Made by a program: the position numbers and the translations under genes. DNA of 64,000 nucleotides from Ophiobolus disseminans (Eukaryota; Ascomycota; Dothideomycetes; Pleosporales; Phaeosphaeriaceae): positions 583,427-647,426 of the forward strand of contig MU006232.1 of assembly GCA_010093685.1 (NCBI GenBank), read 5' to 3'. Shown here piece by piece: positions 41,993 to 54,339 of the stretch; positions within the stretch are counted from its first letter, which is position 1, and the number at the start of each line of letters is the position of its first letter. The notes beneath the pieces were generated by a model that worked only from the letters and a program-made list of their open reading frames with translations, ran no database searches and was not told the origin of the DNA.

Positions 41993-44050
41993 ATGGAGAC
42001 TTGGAAGGGCAGGAAGCGACCATGGGAGGACGACAGCCCAATCGACTCACAACAGAAGCGCCGGGGTTCAATGAATACTACTCTTGCTGTTAATGGTTCC
42101 CGACAAACTTCCCCGCTCCCGCAACAAGCCGGTTACTATTCTCGTGACAGTCGAACACTGAACCAGCGAAGACTGCCGCCCCTCCATACCTCATCCTGGA
42201 TCACATCAGCAGAACCCGCCTTGACCCATTCCGGACAGGGTTCCGCTCATGCGCAACCAGCTGCACTGTTGGACCATCCTAGACCTAGATCCCAGTCTCT
42301 CTTCAACGTCTTGCAGCATCCTCTTTGGCATGACCACCAAGATTATTCAGGTATGCATATCTTTTTCGAGCCGCAAAGGTTTGAGCGCACCACCTCGGAG
42401 CGCGATTTGCGAGGGTAGCTAGTGCGCCACACTCTTCGCCCATTTAGTCGCCAAACGCTCGACCATCCCTTTTCCCATATCGTATGGTAAGCTAAATTCA
42501 TTACAGAACGTCCGACAATATCCCTTCGGACTCCAGAATTGGACACTTCTTCCCCACCCCCTGATACCGAAGCGCATTGGCCCCGGTTCGGCACTGACCC
42601 GGCGCCTCATGCGAGAGGGGCGTTGATTTGCTGTCCATCCAATTGCCAGGGCGAAGCCTGTGCCAGCACCCGCACTTTAATGCGCAGACTTGCCTTTGAA
42701 GTGGTACTGCTAGAAGGGAGGGTAAAGACCATCACACAGACAGAGCATCACTCATCCAACGAAGTAAGTTGCCCCTCGTAGTAATCGATTGGTCAGTGTA
42801 CAACCGTCATTGCCACTATCCCCAATGCTTATAGCGCTGATGCGATCTTACAGCTATCTAGGCCTGAGCAACTCAACACTGAACAAGCATTGCAATACGC
42901 GCTTGATCTTGTGCAATGGTCCAACCTCAATCTTCAGCAGCATCTGGATTATCAACATTCATCAAGTCCACAAAGGCTATCGCAGCCTGAAGCAACGCCG
43001 AACATGAGGAGGGGCCAACATTATCTCGAAGAACGCGAGGAACAATCTCCTCCGTCACGACAGCATCCACAACCACATCACGGATACCCCGGTTTCACGC
43101 ATCCCAGTGCGATACCAGAAGAAAGTCGAAGACTCCCTTACTATGGCGAGATGAGCTCGATGGGGAACTCTCCGCATCACATTGCATCTCCTTCAGGGTC
43201 TGCGTTCATGCCTCCACAATCTCCAATGCAAGCTCCACAACCCTTGCGCTCGGCGATACTACCTTCACCGTCTGCGCTTAATTTTCCGAACGCTCCAACT
43301 CTTCCATCCCTTTCCCCGCCCTCGGCTGCAGGTCACACGTCAGCCCAAAGCGCCCATCTACAGGACCTGCAGCATCAGATCAGTGTCAAAACCCTTGCTT
43401 TCCAGACTCTCCAACGCGAATACGATAGTCTGCTCCAAAAGCTTGAGCGTCAACGGACCAAATGTGCGACTCTTGAGAAGAAATTTGAGGTCAGCGACGT
43501 TGAAATCAATGGCTTGACTGACGAGAAGGAGAAAATGCAAGTGCAAGTAATGGCGCTAGAAGGCCAGGTTGAAGAACTACAAAGCAGTAGGGATGAAGCG
43601 AGACGCCAACTTGTTGCAAATGGCGCTCAGTATATGCGCATCATGGAGATGGCAAACAAATTGCAGGCACAAGGCGCCGACGATAAGAAAAAGTGGGAAG
43701 CAGAAAGATGCGAACTGGAACAGAGAATCCGCATCCTTGAAGAGGCTATGGTAACCGGCACTGAACAAAACTCTTCGGGGGCAGAAACCCGCCCAGGTGA
43801 AAGCCCAGATGTCTCCTCACCTGTGGTTCTTCCACATAACCTAGCCACACCCAGTGCATCTCAGTTTGAAACCATCAATGTTCTACGTGCTGAAGTTGGT
43901 CGCCTCCGGTCCCGAACACACACTCTGGAAGCGGCTTTACAAACGATGCGGCGGGAGAGCATCTCTATTCAAGCAGCAGCAAGGCAATTGGTTGAGTCTG
44001 GAGGCAGACTCGAGGGAGTCGCACATGGTGCTGTGGGCACGGATGGATGA
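41993..44050 (+). CDS. coiled-coil protein, unrecognised
   Basis: Three exons, 41993-42350, 42507-42763 and 42854-44050, giving 603 residues. Introns are 156 and 90 bases, longer than the local norm. The start METWKGRKRPWEDDSP is acidic/basic and nuclear-looking. Exon 2 has a Cys cluster (LICCPSNCQGEAC) next to a helix LMRRLAFEVVLLEGRVKTI. In exon 3 LSRPEQLNTEQALQYALDLVQW continues in frame from exon 2. A Pro/Ser/His-rich region follows, then a long coiled coil (about 350-590): LQHQISVKTLAFQTLQREYD, LLQKLERQRTKCATLEKKF and so on. I do not recognise the family. The Cys cluster plus coiled coil might point to a nuclear regulator, which is inference. Confidence 0.7.
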
Positions 44051-45710
44051 AGGCCACGCCTAGCACTCTGTCTGAGAAAGGCGTCACGACTCCTCGACCG
44101 ATCAATAGCGGGTCGAATGGAGCCGCAGTGCTGTGCGAGCGACGATGCATTTGTTGCCTGGCTGACAGCAGTGTGCTCCATGAGCTACTTCCGAGCTCAT
44201 CGCTTTTTAATGTTTGCCGCATTCTTGTCCGATTTACACACACAGTTGCCTCACATCTGTCATGTCCTGTGCTCTTTACCATTTCCAACTCAACTCCGCA
44301 CCTGGCTTCGTAAACCTACCCAAACTCAAGATAGATGGAAAACCCACGACGCTCAGGCCGATTCATCGTCTTCTCCGCATCACTCTACGGGACACGCATT
44401 GGCCGAAATTTTGCATCACAAATACGACGCTCCATTCTTCCAACCTGCCGCCATATAGGTCGCCCCTACACATATTTTCTACTGAGCATCTGTTGATAGT
44501 GGCGCTTTCTAGAGAGCAAAACACGAGCCGTACCACATTTCTTGAGATGCATCATCACTCTTGCCGTCAAAGCGGCTGAACACAAAAGCACAAACACCGA
44601 AATGCGGCACAAAACTATCTAGACATCGCCCTAATGCTGTCTTTGAAATAGAGCTCTGTTGAGGGTTTGATTACCCACACATAATGCCTAGAAACACAAA
44701 TTCTAAATTCGTCACCAAATATATGCACAATACTAGACAACCAGTATGTTTTGAAATTACTACAGTATTACAATCAGCATCTATCATTAAGCTTTCTGGC
44801 GCTCGTATCCAAGTTTTCGTATTCGGCTTCTTTTTCGGTCAAAGCCATTCTGGGAGGCACTCACGTGGCACTTAACTTCGTCCACCTATTTCTTACAAAA
44901 TTTGAATGGAATGGGATTTATCTCATCGCTGTTGGTTGGCCTTGGCTAGTACGCTATTTGTCACTCGACTTATCGTATTGGATACTATTGTTGATGATCA
45001 AAATAGAGGCGTCTTGATGATGATGCATCGGCCGTCCTGTTCGCCTACCACCTTCCAATGATCAGGGCAGGTTTTGGATCTACACCCCATCGCTACACAT
45101 TGCTATGAGCGGTAGTACTAGTGTCTTGAGAAACTACCACGTTTACCTTTAGCTCCGCGTACTACTAAGCGAAGCAGTTCACATGGATGCTTTCCAAGGC
45201 TTGTGCGCGCCTGTTTCCTGCACAACACATAGCCTGATTGGTGCGTTCGTGTGCATGCACGAGAGAGATGACCTGTTCGCAACAGGGAGTAACACGCAGG
45301 TCCGTCCATTGTTGCGGTTTGTGTGGGCTACATGTGCTCGGCATGCCTCCACGGCTAGTAGTGCAGATTTGCGCCTCTGCTATTATAGGCTACAGTCGTT
45401 CAGAGCAGGATACACACGCAGTGCGGTTTCGAAACTCGAAGTCCAACCAGGGACCTGGCTGTTTGGCCTGGCGATATTGATCACTAAGCCTGTAGCCTCA
45501 CCCTAGCCAGGGTCAAGACGTCTCAAAAGCGCCCAAACATGTATCTGGAGATGGACATATGCCGGTTATACCAATCACAGAACTAGGCACTGAGCGTCGC
45601 CTCCAAGCAATGAAGCGGCTGACCTCTCAACATCACGGCTACGCAATGCCAGTCAGCCATAGCCTCATGGGGCGTGTGTCACCCCATACCGCGCTGCTTC
45701 TTTTTTCTCA

Positions 45711-45721
45711 GGGGGGGGGGG
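45711..45721. repeat. poly-G homopolymer (11 G)
   Basis: Eleven consecutive G on the plus strand, directly after a T-rich run. Isolated in non-coding DNA. Confidence 0.9.
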
Positions 45722-47079
45722 CGGACCGTCATATCGAAAACGCTCAGTCAGCGAAGCACCAAGCTCCCGGGTTTGCTCTCCAGCCAAACACTTCCACCCC
45801 AAAAATACCTTGCCATATGCCAGACTCCGAACCTCCTGCTTCACGGGGCCGCATCGGTGAGGCGTGCTGCACCCTCCGCCAGCCCCGAAAGTATGTACGC
45901 CGCCAGTGGCATAGGCGAGGTACACGGGAGTGCAACGCCCGTCAGCACCTTGTGCACGATTGGGTGCTGAGACGTGACGCCCTTCGTATTGCCGTGGATA
46001 TAGGACAGCACGGGATATATATGCCGCTCAGGAAAGGACGAGGCTATTTGCATCAGCCGCAGATGCGATGCGATGCACTGCACCACAGCTGCCACTTCTA
46101 CGCGACTGTGGAAGCGCAGGCGGTTCGGACTCGCAGTTTGATTTGAGGGAACGCCACATACATCGGCACGGGGGCGAGCGGCGTGGAGCAGATGGATCAG
46201 TCATACATGATACATGTGGATACGGCCGTGTGGCATCATCTCCTGCAGAACGCTCCAGAGCAACAGAACTGTTTGCCTTCATTCGACCGCTGCTCCTCCC
46301 GGATGCGCATCGAGTCCGCACGACTTAACCCAGGGGCTTGTTCGGCATCCCATGGGCCGGCCGAAACAGGGCTGTATGCGATGTTGATCACTCAGCAGTT
46401 AGTCTGTGCGATATGGGAGTGCTGAGGCTCAGGGGTATGCGACGCGGATATGGTAGTGTCTGACACCATATGGCAAAGCAACGATGAAGTGGGACGTTGG
46501 TGTGAGCTGAGACGAGAGTATGTACAATTTTTTGTCTTCTTCATAGAACTTAGCTTTGCGATGCTCTGGCGTCGAATTGAACGCGTTCAGCTTCTCCCAG
46601 CGCGTAGACGTCTCAACGCGATCCGAAAGCAACAGAGCCTCTTACTACTCTACTCGTAGCACACCATCACACCACGATACGACCGTAGACTCAAGACGTG
46701 CGCAAACATCGTACATACCCAAATTTACACACTCCGCTATAGTCCCACCTCAACCTCAACCCGACACCCACATCCTACCCGTACACCCACACGCGCCCTC
46801 GACCCCGTCCATCTCCCTCAACAAAACACACAACCCCGATGCAGAACACAAACCCATCCATTCCCAACCAAACCCTCGCTCTTCCCAACACACGCACGCA
46901 CATACGTCTCCCTCCTCCATCGGAGAATTTAATCCTGCACAACCGCACCGCCGGGCCCGCCGGTCCTACCGGTCCTGCGTCGCGTCAGCACAGAAACAGC
47001 ACTGGCGCGCCGGGACTTACGTGCCGGAGCGGCAGATCCACTTTTACAAGTCGTGATGGCGTCAGATAGCGGTGGGGAT

Positions 47080-47290
47080 ACGGGCTTAGAGAGATGTGAC
47101 TAAGTGGCGAGAGTGACTAAGAGATTAGGCGAGATGGGATGGGATGGGGTGGCGGGTGTGACGAAGAAGAGGGCATTGGAGGGAGGGAGGGATGTGAGGG
47201 GAGTGGGTGCTTGTGTGGGGTTGAGGAAGGTGGGAAGGGGTCGGTGGAAGGGTGAAATGATAAAAATTTGAGAGGGGGATGTAGGGTGGA
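47080..47290. repeat. G/A-rich strand-asymmetric tract
   Basis: About 200 bases with recurring GGGAT, GGGAGG, GGTGGG and GGGG runs on the plus strand and few pyrimidine runs. It has enough closely spaced G-runs to allow G-quadruplex or triplex structure. It lies just beyond the 3' end of the S41 peptidase gene. Confidence 0.6.
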
Positions 47291-47495
47291 TTGATAACTA
47301 GGGGGAGAAGATATGTTTATGGGCGATGTATGTCATATCCAGCGTTGTCATAGTTGGCTGAGGTATGTTCAGCACCGTAACCAAATACCCCCATTCAAGC
47401 ACTGAAAAAGAAAAGGGTTCACCTAACATCAAACACATCCCATCACACATCAAAGCCATCCATATTGTCCCTACACCACCTCCTCACCCACTTAT

Positions 47496-49847
47496 CTAAA
47501 CAGCCATCAACCCATCCCCCCTCGGCACCTCCGCCTCAGTAGATACATCCATCGGATAATCCTCGACCCTCAACCCCCTCCTCCACTCCCTCATCCTCCG
47601 ACTCAGCACCTTCTCCCGCACGCCCAACTCCCTCTTCACCATGCTCTTATACCCACCACCTACCTTGCCCGCAACACAATGACTCACGCCGCCCCACGTC
47701 GTATCCGCAACAGCCTTCCAAATCGCCGTAACGTCCACGGTCATAGCTTTAGTATACAAGATCCTGCAGTCCGACGGCTCGTACACAAATTGCAGCGGCA
47801 CGTCGCTGTCGTCGCCGTCGCGAATGCCGTCGCGGAAATTAACGTTGATTGCGTTTCCGACGGTCGCGCGGCGGAACACGGTGTTGTCGAAGTAGTCGCC
47901 GAGTTCTGTAGCGCGGAGCTTTGCGCTTTCGTCGAGGGTGGCATTGAGTTCGGTGACGGTGTATTGGGCCAGGGCTTGGATGTATGTCCAGGGGAAGTTG
48001 TTGGTGCCCTTGACGCCGCCGACGGCTTGTGTGATGCCGGCCCGTGGACGCCCGCCGAGGGAGATGTATTTCACGCCTGCGCGTTGGCGCATGAGTTCGC
48101 TGAAGATGGTGCAGGTGGAGGCGCAGTAGCCGTCTGTGACGACGACGATGTCTTCGGCGGCGAAGGGCTGTTGGGTGTAGTTTGATAGGGGCCCGTAGCC
48201 GTGGACGTATATGCCGCCGCTGTTGAGGGGCGTGAGCACGTCGCTGAGGTTCCAGCGGAAGAGGTTTGTGAAGTTATCGCCCTTTTGCTGGATGCCGGGA
48301 CCGAATTTATCTTGCCAACTCTCGAAGTTTGTGAGGTTGACGTCAATGTCGGAGCGGTAGTTGAAGACGGATGAGCCGATGCTGTCGACCAAATCGGAGA
48401 GTGTCTGGTTTCCAGTCTCGTTAACGAGGACGCGGGGGAATGTCCCGGCCACTTCGGAGAACTTCTGGCCAATAATGTCGGTGCTCTCGAAGGCGCGGAA
48501 GCGATCGGCCGCTGCGTGGCCGATGTTGTTCGGGAAGAGCAGCTTGTACAGATCGTACCCTAGGAGGATAGTACCGCCACCGTTCGCTGAAACATCAACA
48601 ACGAGCTTCTTCTTGCCAGCAGCTTTTGCAGCAGCAAGGAAGGTGGCAGCGGTAGACTGGAACTCCTCCTGTGCATCGATACCGACGAACGATGGAACAG
48701 AGAGAACAGCGACATCTGAATAATCGTCCTCCAAGAAGTAACCACCGATTAAGTTGTGAATCTCGCGTACAACTGGTGGAGGGTATCCCGGTGCAGGAAT
48801 CGGTTTTGGCGTTGCAGTCGCAGTTGCAGAAGGCGTCGCACTCAGAGTGCTATTCGCGCTGGGAGTAGCACTTGGAGTTGCTGTAGGTCGAGGTCCTGTC
48901 AGGAAGCGCTGGTACAAGCTCGCGCCGTCTGCAACGCCCGTGAAGTTCACCAGAACCTTAGCGTAGTTGTCGTACGACCGACTAGTCCCGTTCTCAAAAA
49001 CGAAGTCAGTCGTGGCATTCGGGTAGATCCATCGTCCACGTCCCGACCCAGCGAATGTTCCAATGCCTGAACCCACCGGGCCTAGCGATACAGTGGCGAG
49101 TTCGTAAAAGACGTTGTTGTACAACGCATCACGATCCTGGAGCGAGCCGTACTGAGCCCAGTTCTCCAAGTACTCCTTCGCACTTTGGCCGTTGATCTGG
49201 CTGATCGCAGATGAAGTAAATGTTGTGTTGCCCAATGACTCGGCTAGCACATCTGCATAGACGTATGCCTTTGGCAGCTCTTGACCATCTGCTGAGACCG
49301 AGACGAGAGGGACTGGTCGTGCGAAGTTGAAGACATTGCCGATCACGTCAGGTACGTATACGAAATGCCCGTCGTGCGTGCTTTGTAGGAGCAGGTAGAG
49401 TTCGAGTCCAAACTAATGGCTGGGTTAGTAAGGGGATCCCGACTTCGAAGACGAGGTTCTGCTTACAGTGTACTCATTCTCATACGCTCCAGCAACGACC
49501 TTCGCCCTGATGCTCTCCAACCCGCCCCAGATATCAATACCCGGCTGTACCTTCTCCGCATACTCCGCTGGCGGATCCTTCAACCAGACAGTGTTGCTTT
49601 GCCACTTGAAGTACGGCACAACGCCATCCACCAAAGCCAGAGCAGCAGACTGGTTGAACGGAGCAGATGTAATGCAATCATATGCCAATTGCGCAGGCAC
49701 GGTAGGAGTAGCCACCGAACTCTGCGTCGCAACGGATGCGCTCACAGCCGCACACGCACTCCCTCCATACTGTCTTGCTTGAAGCGGCGACGAAAGCGCA
49801 ATCGAGGCAAAAGAGAGGCCTGCAATGGCATTGAAAAAGCGAGGCAT
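47496..49847 (-). CDS. secreted S41-family (CPAF-like) serine peptidase
   Basis: Two exons, 49847-49467 and 49412-47496, giving 765 residues with a 54-base intron (ACT|GTAAGC ... TTAG|TTT). The frame reaches 49859 but opens with TTG. ATG 49847 gives MPRFFNAIAGLSFASIALSSP, a clear signal peptide. Splicing creates ENEYTFGLELYLLLQSTHDGHFVYVPD, whose His143 (DGHF) fits the catalytic His of CPAF-like S41 peptidases. Later blocks are KLVVDVSANGGGTILLGYDL and VVTDGYCASTCTIFSELMR (~560), the nucleophile-Ser region. Between them lies a Thr/Ser/Pro/Ala linker with repeated TPSAT units (nt ~48800-48910). Extracellular peptidases of this type are common in filamentous ascomycetes. The substrate is unknown. 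Confidence 0.88.
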
Positions 49848-50799
49848 CGTCACAAGCAATCACCCAGTTGCTGCAGTAAGTAGACCAAGTAAGCACAAGT
49901 CTTCCTACCGCCCAGCAACGTTCCGCGCTTCTCGTTATATACAACTCGGCCATACCTGCACCGCTCCCCCGGTCCATAAAAGAATTGGAGCGCAAAGCTT
50001 GACGAGCTCAAAGTGATAGACAGCCATAGCTGCAGCTACCATGTCATCGCACCCTTGCGCGATGAGGCAATTCATGATGCTGCAGCGAATGAGCGACGAG
50101 TGTTTGATAGCGGACCAGATGGATACGGGAGCCGGGTCGCTGAAAGAGGAAGTTGGTGTTAGCGTTGGAGCCATGTTGCTGGGCGCGGGGTGTTCGCGAA
50201 CTTGCGTGGAGAAGCTGGAGACATGACATGCGCAGCCATTGCTGTCTTGTCGCAATATAATCTCAATTCATCAACGTCTTCGCATCCAGGAGCAAGTTAC
50301 ACGATGAAGGCGCCTGTGGCGGACGGGTGAGGCTGCATCGGCGCGGATGAAGCTCTTCCAAGCATTGCGCCCCTAACGTTTTCGCCGCGCAGTTAACCTC
50401 TATCAGGAAGGTGATATGTGAGCCGAGCCGCATGGGCGCTTTCCACGTTATCGTCTATCATGTCCCCGCTTTTTGCTAATGCAGCTGCCAGAATGGCCAT
50501 GATGGTGACGAACACGATGCCAACTTGAGGTGGTCTGTTGGCAATGTCGTGACTATGCGGCAGATGTGGGCATCGACGGCAAAGCGCACGGACATACGTG
50601 AGTGTTATAGTAAAGGAATGTTTGGGGTAATGGTCAAGGGAGCTGAATACTGTATACTAATTCGATTGACTGTTCCCTGGGTGATCACGTGTGTGCAGCG
50701 CTGCGTCTATACGATGACGCAACCTTGTGAACAAAGGCAGAATTGATCAGTCTATCGCGTGTACTCCGAAAAAAGCAGCTCTACACATTGTCGTAGCCT
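49848..50799. promoter_or_regulatory. upstream region of the S41 peptidase, convergent with 3' end of regulator
   Basis: 952 bases holding the peptidase promoter and the 3' end of the next minus-strand gene. No credible gene; short frames only. Confidence 0.45.
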
Positions 50800-53640
50800 C
50801 TACGCCATGCTCTCCCTTCCTCCCACAGCATAGTCACTTTTCGTCAATCCAAACCCCGGCAGCGGATTCTGTTCATCGAATGTCGTGAAGAATAGGGTAG
50901 GGAATGTCGTTTTAGAAAAGCTGTAAGACTCTGTGTGCAGCGAAGCGTATTCACCTGCGAAGTGACTTGCTTCTTGAGAGTTGATAGAGCGTGCTCCGCT
51001 GATGAGTACGTGCGAAGTTGGGTGGTTGACAGCTGTGAAATGAGGTGGGCCGTGAACACTGCTCAGCGAAGTATTAGGAGATGGAACGGATGGCGAGGTG
51101 GTAGCATGGTGTGTTTCGTGAAAAGACGATTTCTTCCCTGCGGCTGATGATGCGGCAGCGTGGGCTTGATCGTCCTCTTGGATAAGATCTGAGACATCCT
51201 AGTAAATATGTTAGTTTCTGAAGTAGGCAGCCATCCAATGCACCTTCAGTCCATCAAGTAAACATGCTCCGTGATGCTCTCGACCGTTGTGTCCACTCAC
51301 CGTCTTGATTTTGCAAACCGAAGCCCTAAGAAAATCCATGATATGCGGATAGGCACGTTGTGCCATGGCGTTGTTTGCCCGGAGAGCTCGCAACCATCGC
51401 ACAAGCTTCTTCATTGAAGGTAACATCTCGTGTCCATCGTGCGGGGAGTAGTTCGCTTCGCAAGACATTTCAAGGAGTAGAACAACAAGGCTTTGCATGA
51501 TGACATGCACAATGTTCCACCAAGACGTGGTTTCGTAAAGCAGAACAACGTCCACTTCCGGACGGTTCGGAAGTAGCCTGGCGACCATCTTCGCCGACTC
51601 CAAACAGGTGAGTGCCATACTTTCGTTGAACTCACTCAACCGCGCCGATTGGGTCATCGTGTGTCGATCGAGTCGGCAAAGACAGGGTCGCGTGATGAGT
51701 ATCTTTGTGCCGTGGAAGAGGATCTCCAGAGCATGTTTCTCGCGCTCGTACTTTTGTCCCGTGTCTGCCTCTCGCTTGTCAAAGTCAAGACCTTCAGGGA
51801 GAGAAGTCGCCCAGAGGTCCAGTTCTTCAACTAACCGCACAATGGTCTCTTGAATGCCCTGCCACGATTCATCTGTTTTCTCTGTGTACAGTTTCAGCGT
51901 GTCGTTTGTTATCTTGCCCAGCTGAACGACATGCTTCAGATAAGAACCGGAGTTTGTCGGCTCTAATTCATAGGCACTATAGTTAGACATTGTTTGAGCT
52001 GAAGATCGTACGGTTTCCGTGAATGATGACGGCGGAGTCCGAGCATACAGCCCTTCTGGGTTGGTCTTTCGATTTCCGAACCGTGATTCAATGATAGTTT
52101 CTTCAATCTCGGTTGACGAGACGGGAAGCGGAAGAGGGACTGGATAGGTAGTGTACAGTTGAACGCTTGGGCGGCCGGTCATTGCAGCCAGCATTGTGTC
52201 CAGAGAAAAGTGGCCCCACCAGATCCTGGAAAGCACTTCTTTTGTGACAGCGCTTGATGCTACATCATTGTGGGTATGAAGGCCGAGCGCATAGCCAATC
52301 CTTAGTGCTATACCTATGAAAGTCCACGACCTAGCTGTGCTTAGAAACACCAGGGAAATATGCAGTTGGATGCCAGATGCGCTACTTACCGATTTATTGA
52401 CCCAATGCTGAGGTAGTAGAAGGATAGAAGTCCTACATGGTGTCAGGAAGTTCTGGAAGCAGGAGATTAAGAACTCATACCTGCGACTTGCATTTGTGGA
52501 AGATCTGGCTTCAAAGCCCACCAGCAGCTCTTCAAGCTCAGTGCCCAGGCTCGGGAATGGTAGATGGAGTGAGCACATCCATCCTCCTGCTTCGATCCCG
52601 ACGTGAGAAGTGAGTAATGTGCGCCTATAGCAAGAACTATCTGCAGCTGGGTATGCCATGTATGTGACGGAATGTACGGCTCTCCTCCTTGCAGTGCCGC
52701 GTAATCTACCGGCGAGCTATGGTTAGCAGAGAAGCCCCGCATCGTTCCCGATTGCGGCTATATGTCCCAGTCTACGTACAATGGTAGAACTGATGAGTGA
52801 AGCCTTTCTTTGCCAGCAAGGGAAACGAGTTGTGGCAGCTTGTCATGTAAGCTTGAAGAAGTTTCTCGGCCACTTCAAAAGAGGGGAGCTCAAAAGGATC
52901 GACATCGGGATCTGTCTCGAGTGATAAGTCGTCCAGGAAGAAGCTGGTCTTGTTTACATGGGCAGATTTCGACGGCAATGTCTCTTGCCAGTGCTTCGAC
53001 ACATCTGGTTGCCCGTGTGCCGCAGCAGCTTCAGCACGTGATGTGAATGGCATTTTCCGTGAGCTCAGGTCTGTAGCATCTCCGAATCTCGTGCGCATGT
53101 TTGAGTCTTCCTGCTCATTCTCCTGTGTTGCCTCGACCTCGTCGTGCTGGCCGTGCGAGTCGCGTACACTAGCCGCCGCATCGGCAATGTCATCAACGAC
53201 CTAGCAAGTTTAATAGTGTTGTGGGAGGCAGGAGATGGGCACCCACTGATACAAGCATGTCATCTATTCTGCTCTTGCTTCCATCCGAGACGTGATCTCG
53301 AAGATCTCGCAGAAGAGCAACCATGTCCTGGTTCTGGCCTGTTGCACTGCGGGTATCAATTGATGGAACTGTATTCTGGAACGATGCAGACAAACGTTCT
53401 GAGTCGGTCTTTACGACTTGAGACATAGACACACGATGTAGTGTTCTCGGTGCAATTCGAGCATCTTGGTCTTGCAGCGTTGCATTTGATCTTCCGGGCC
53501 CTGCAGCTCAGACATGCTCGGTCGGCTCTGTTTGCGCGACTGATGGTGGCCTTCCGGGGCGGCTCAGGGCGTCTTTGAAGTAGCCGAGGGATAGCAACTT
53601 TGGACGGACCAGCAGAGCTAGATGGGGTGGGCAGAGACAT
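50800..53640 (-). CDS. Zn2Cys6 transcription factor, seven exons
   Basis: Exons 53640-53396, 53346-53247, 53200-52776, 52716-52481, 52432-52390, 52330-51301 and 51198-50800, giving 825 residues. Introns are 49, 46, 59, 48, 59 and 102 bases. All keep the frame, and the junctions rebuild conserved text: KDRLRT|ATGQNQDMV, QFYHCTSPVDYAALQ and FYYLSIGSINRSWTFIGIALR. The cluster CLSCRARKIKCNAARPRCSNCTENTTSC has spacing C-x2-C-x6-C-x6-C-x2-C-x6-C at about 43-70. The fungal_trans domain spans the middle (SYHSRAWALSL-type text to GYALGLHTHND, SRIWWGHFSLDTML). The end FFTTFDEQNPLPGFG is a C-terminal motif seen in several fungal regulators. Exon 5 is only 43 bases. Retaining the last 102-base intron would replace the final 133 residues. 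Nuclear; targets unknown. It diverges from the CAB2-type gene. Confidence 0.88.
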
Positions 53641-54339
53641 GTATAAGAAGCAGGTGCTGTACTGCTGGTCTTGGTGCTAGCATGTGCACAAGAATGAAGT
53701 GGGTGAAGGATCAGATATGTAAAAATCAGAGATTTTCGGTAGGCATGCGCTTGGGTGCGTCTGGTAGCAGATACATGGTCGACTCCGTAAGTCGACGTGG
53801 TGAACATGTCTCGTCATGGGATACGGTGAATCGAGCAGCCCACTGTGACTGGCTCGGCATCAACATCCACAGCACAACTCCCGCACCCAGCGAGAGCAAC
53901 ATTGTGCCAGCCAATCGCGACGTGGTAGAAAAGGAACGTAACTAGGTGTGGGTGTAGCATGGTGACGTACAAACTGTCTGGCGAAGCCGCGAGGAAGCAG
54001 ACGAGACGCGACGGAGACTAAGTAGGAACCATGGTGGAGTTTCAACGGTAGAGGCGTTGGCAGCGATGATGTTTATGCGCAGGCTTCGGGTGGAAGCTAT
54101 GCGGGGTCGAGGCTAAAGTCACACAAAAGAGGGAGCTACAGGTGACGATGAGGAAGGAAGGACCCGGCCTGCGCAACACGATCGAGATGGCCAAGACTTC
54201 CTGGGGTGTTCTCGACTGCACACAGATTGCGAGGTGCAGACCTAGCACGTGACATGCCTCGGCCCCTCCGGCAAGCTCCAGTCACCCCACCAAGCATCAT
54301 CACAGACGAACTCAGTGCACACAAGACAACGATGCCACC
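53641..54339. promoter_or_regulatory. 699-base divergent region between the regulator and PPC ligase
   Basis: Start codons of two opposite genes flank it. Short overlapping open frames only. No motif recognised by eye. Confidence 0.45.

Larger units (their letters stand above)
44051..47495. other. gene-poor region with poly-G and purine-rich tracts
   Basis: 3.4 kb between the coiled-coil gene and the S41 peptidase stop. About 44580-45020 is relatively AT-rich. Position 45711 starts an 11-base G homopolymer. 47080-47290 is G/A-rich. Open frames here lack ATG starts or recognisable domains. A minus-strand 24-codon ATG frame at 44848-44774 reads like protein but stands alone. No transposon proteins or terminal repeats were recognised. 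Confidence 0.45.

Noticed and set aside
44774..44848. 24-codon minus-strand frame starting MALTEKEAEYENLD
   Set aside because: It reads like protein, but no neighbouring exon with compatible splice sites was found. Too short to call.
46556..47056. Possible plus-strand gene ending RAGTYVPERQIHFYKS
   Set aside because: The frame opens with TTG and has no internal ATG. No upstream splice site that adds an ATG was found.
51211..52659. 482-codon continuous frame as the regulator gene itself
   Set aside because: Its start and end read through introns. Splicing restores the conserved SFYYLSIGSINRSW text and the C-terminal FFTTFDEQNPL motif in other frames.
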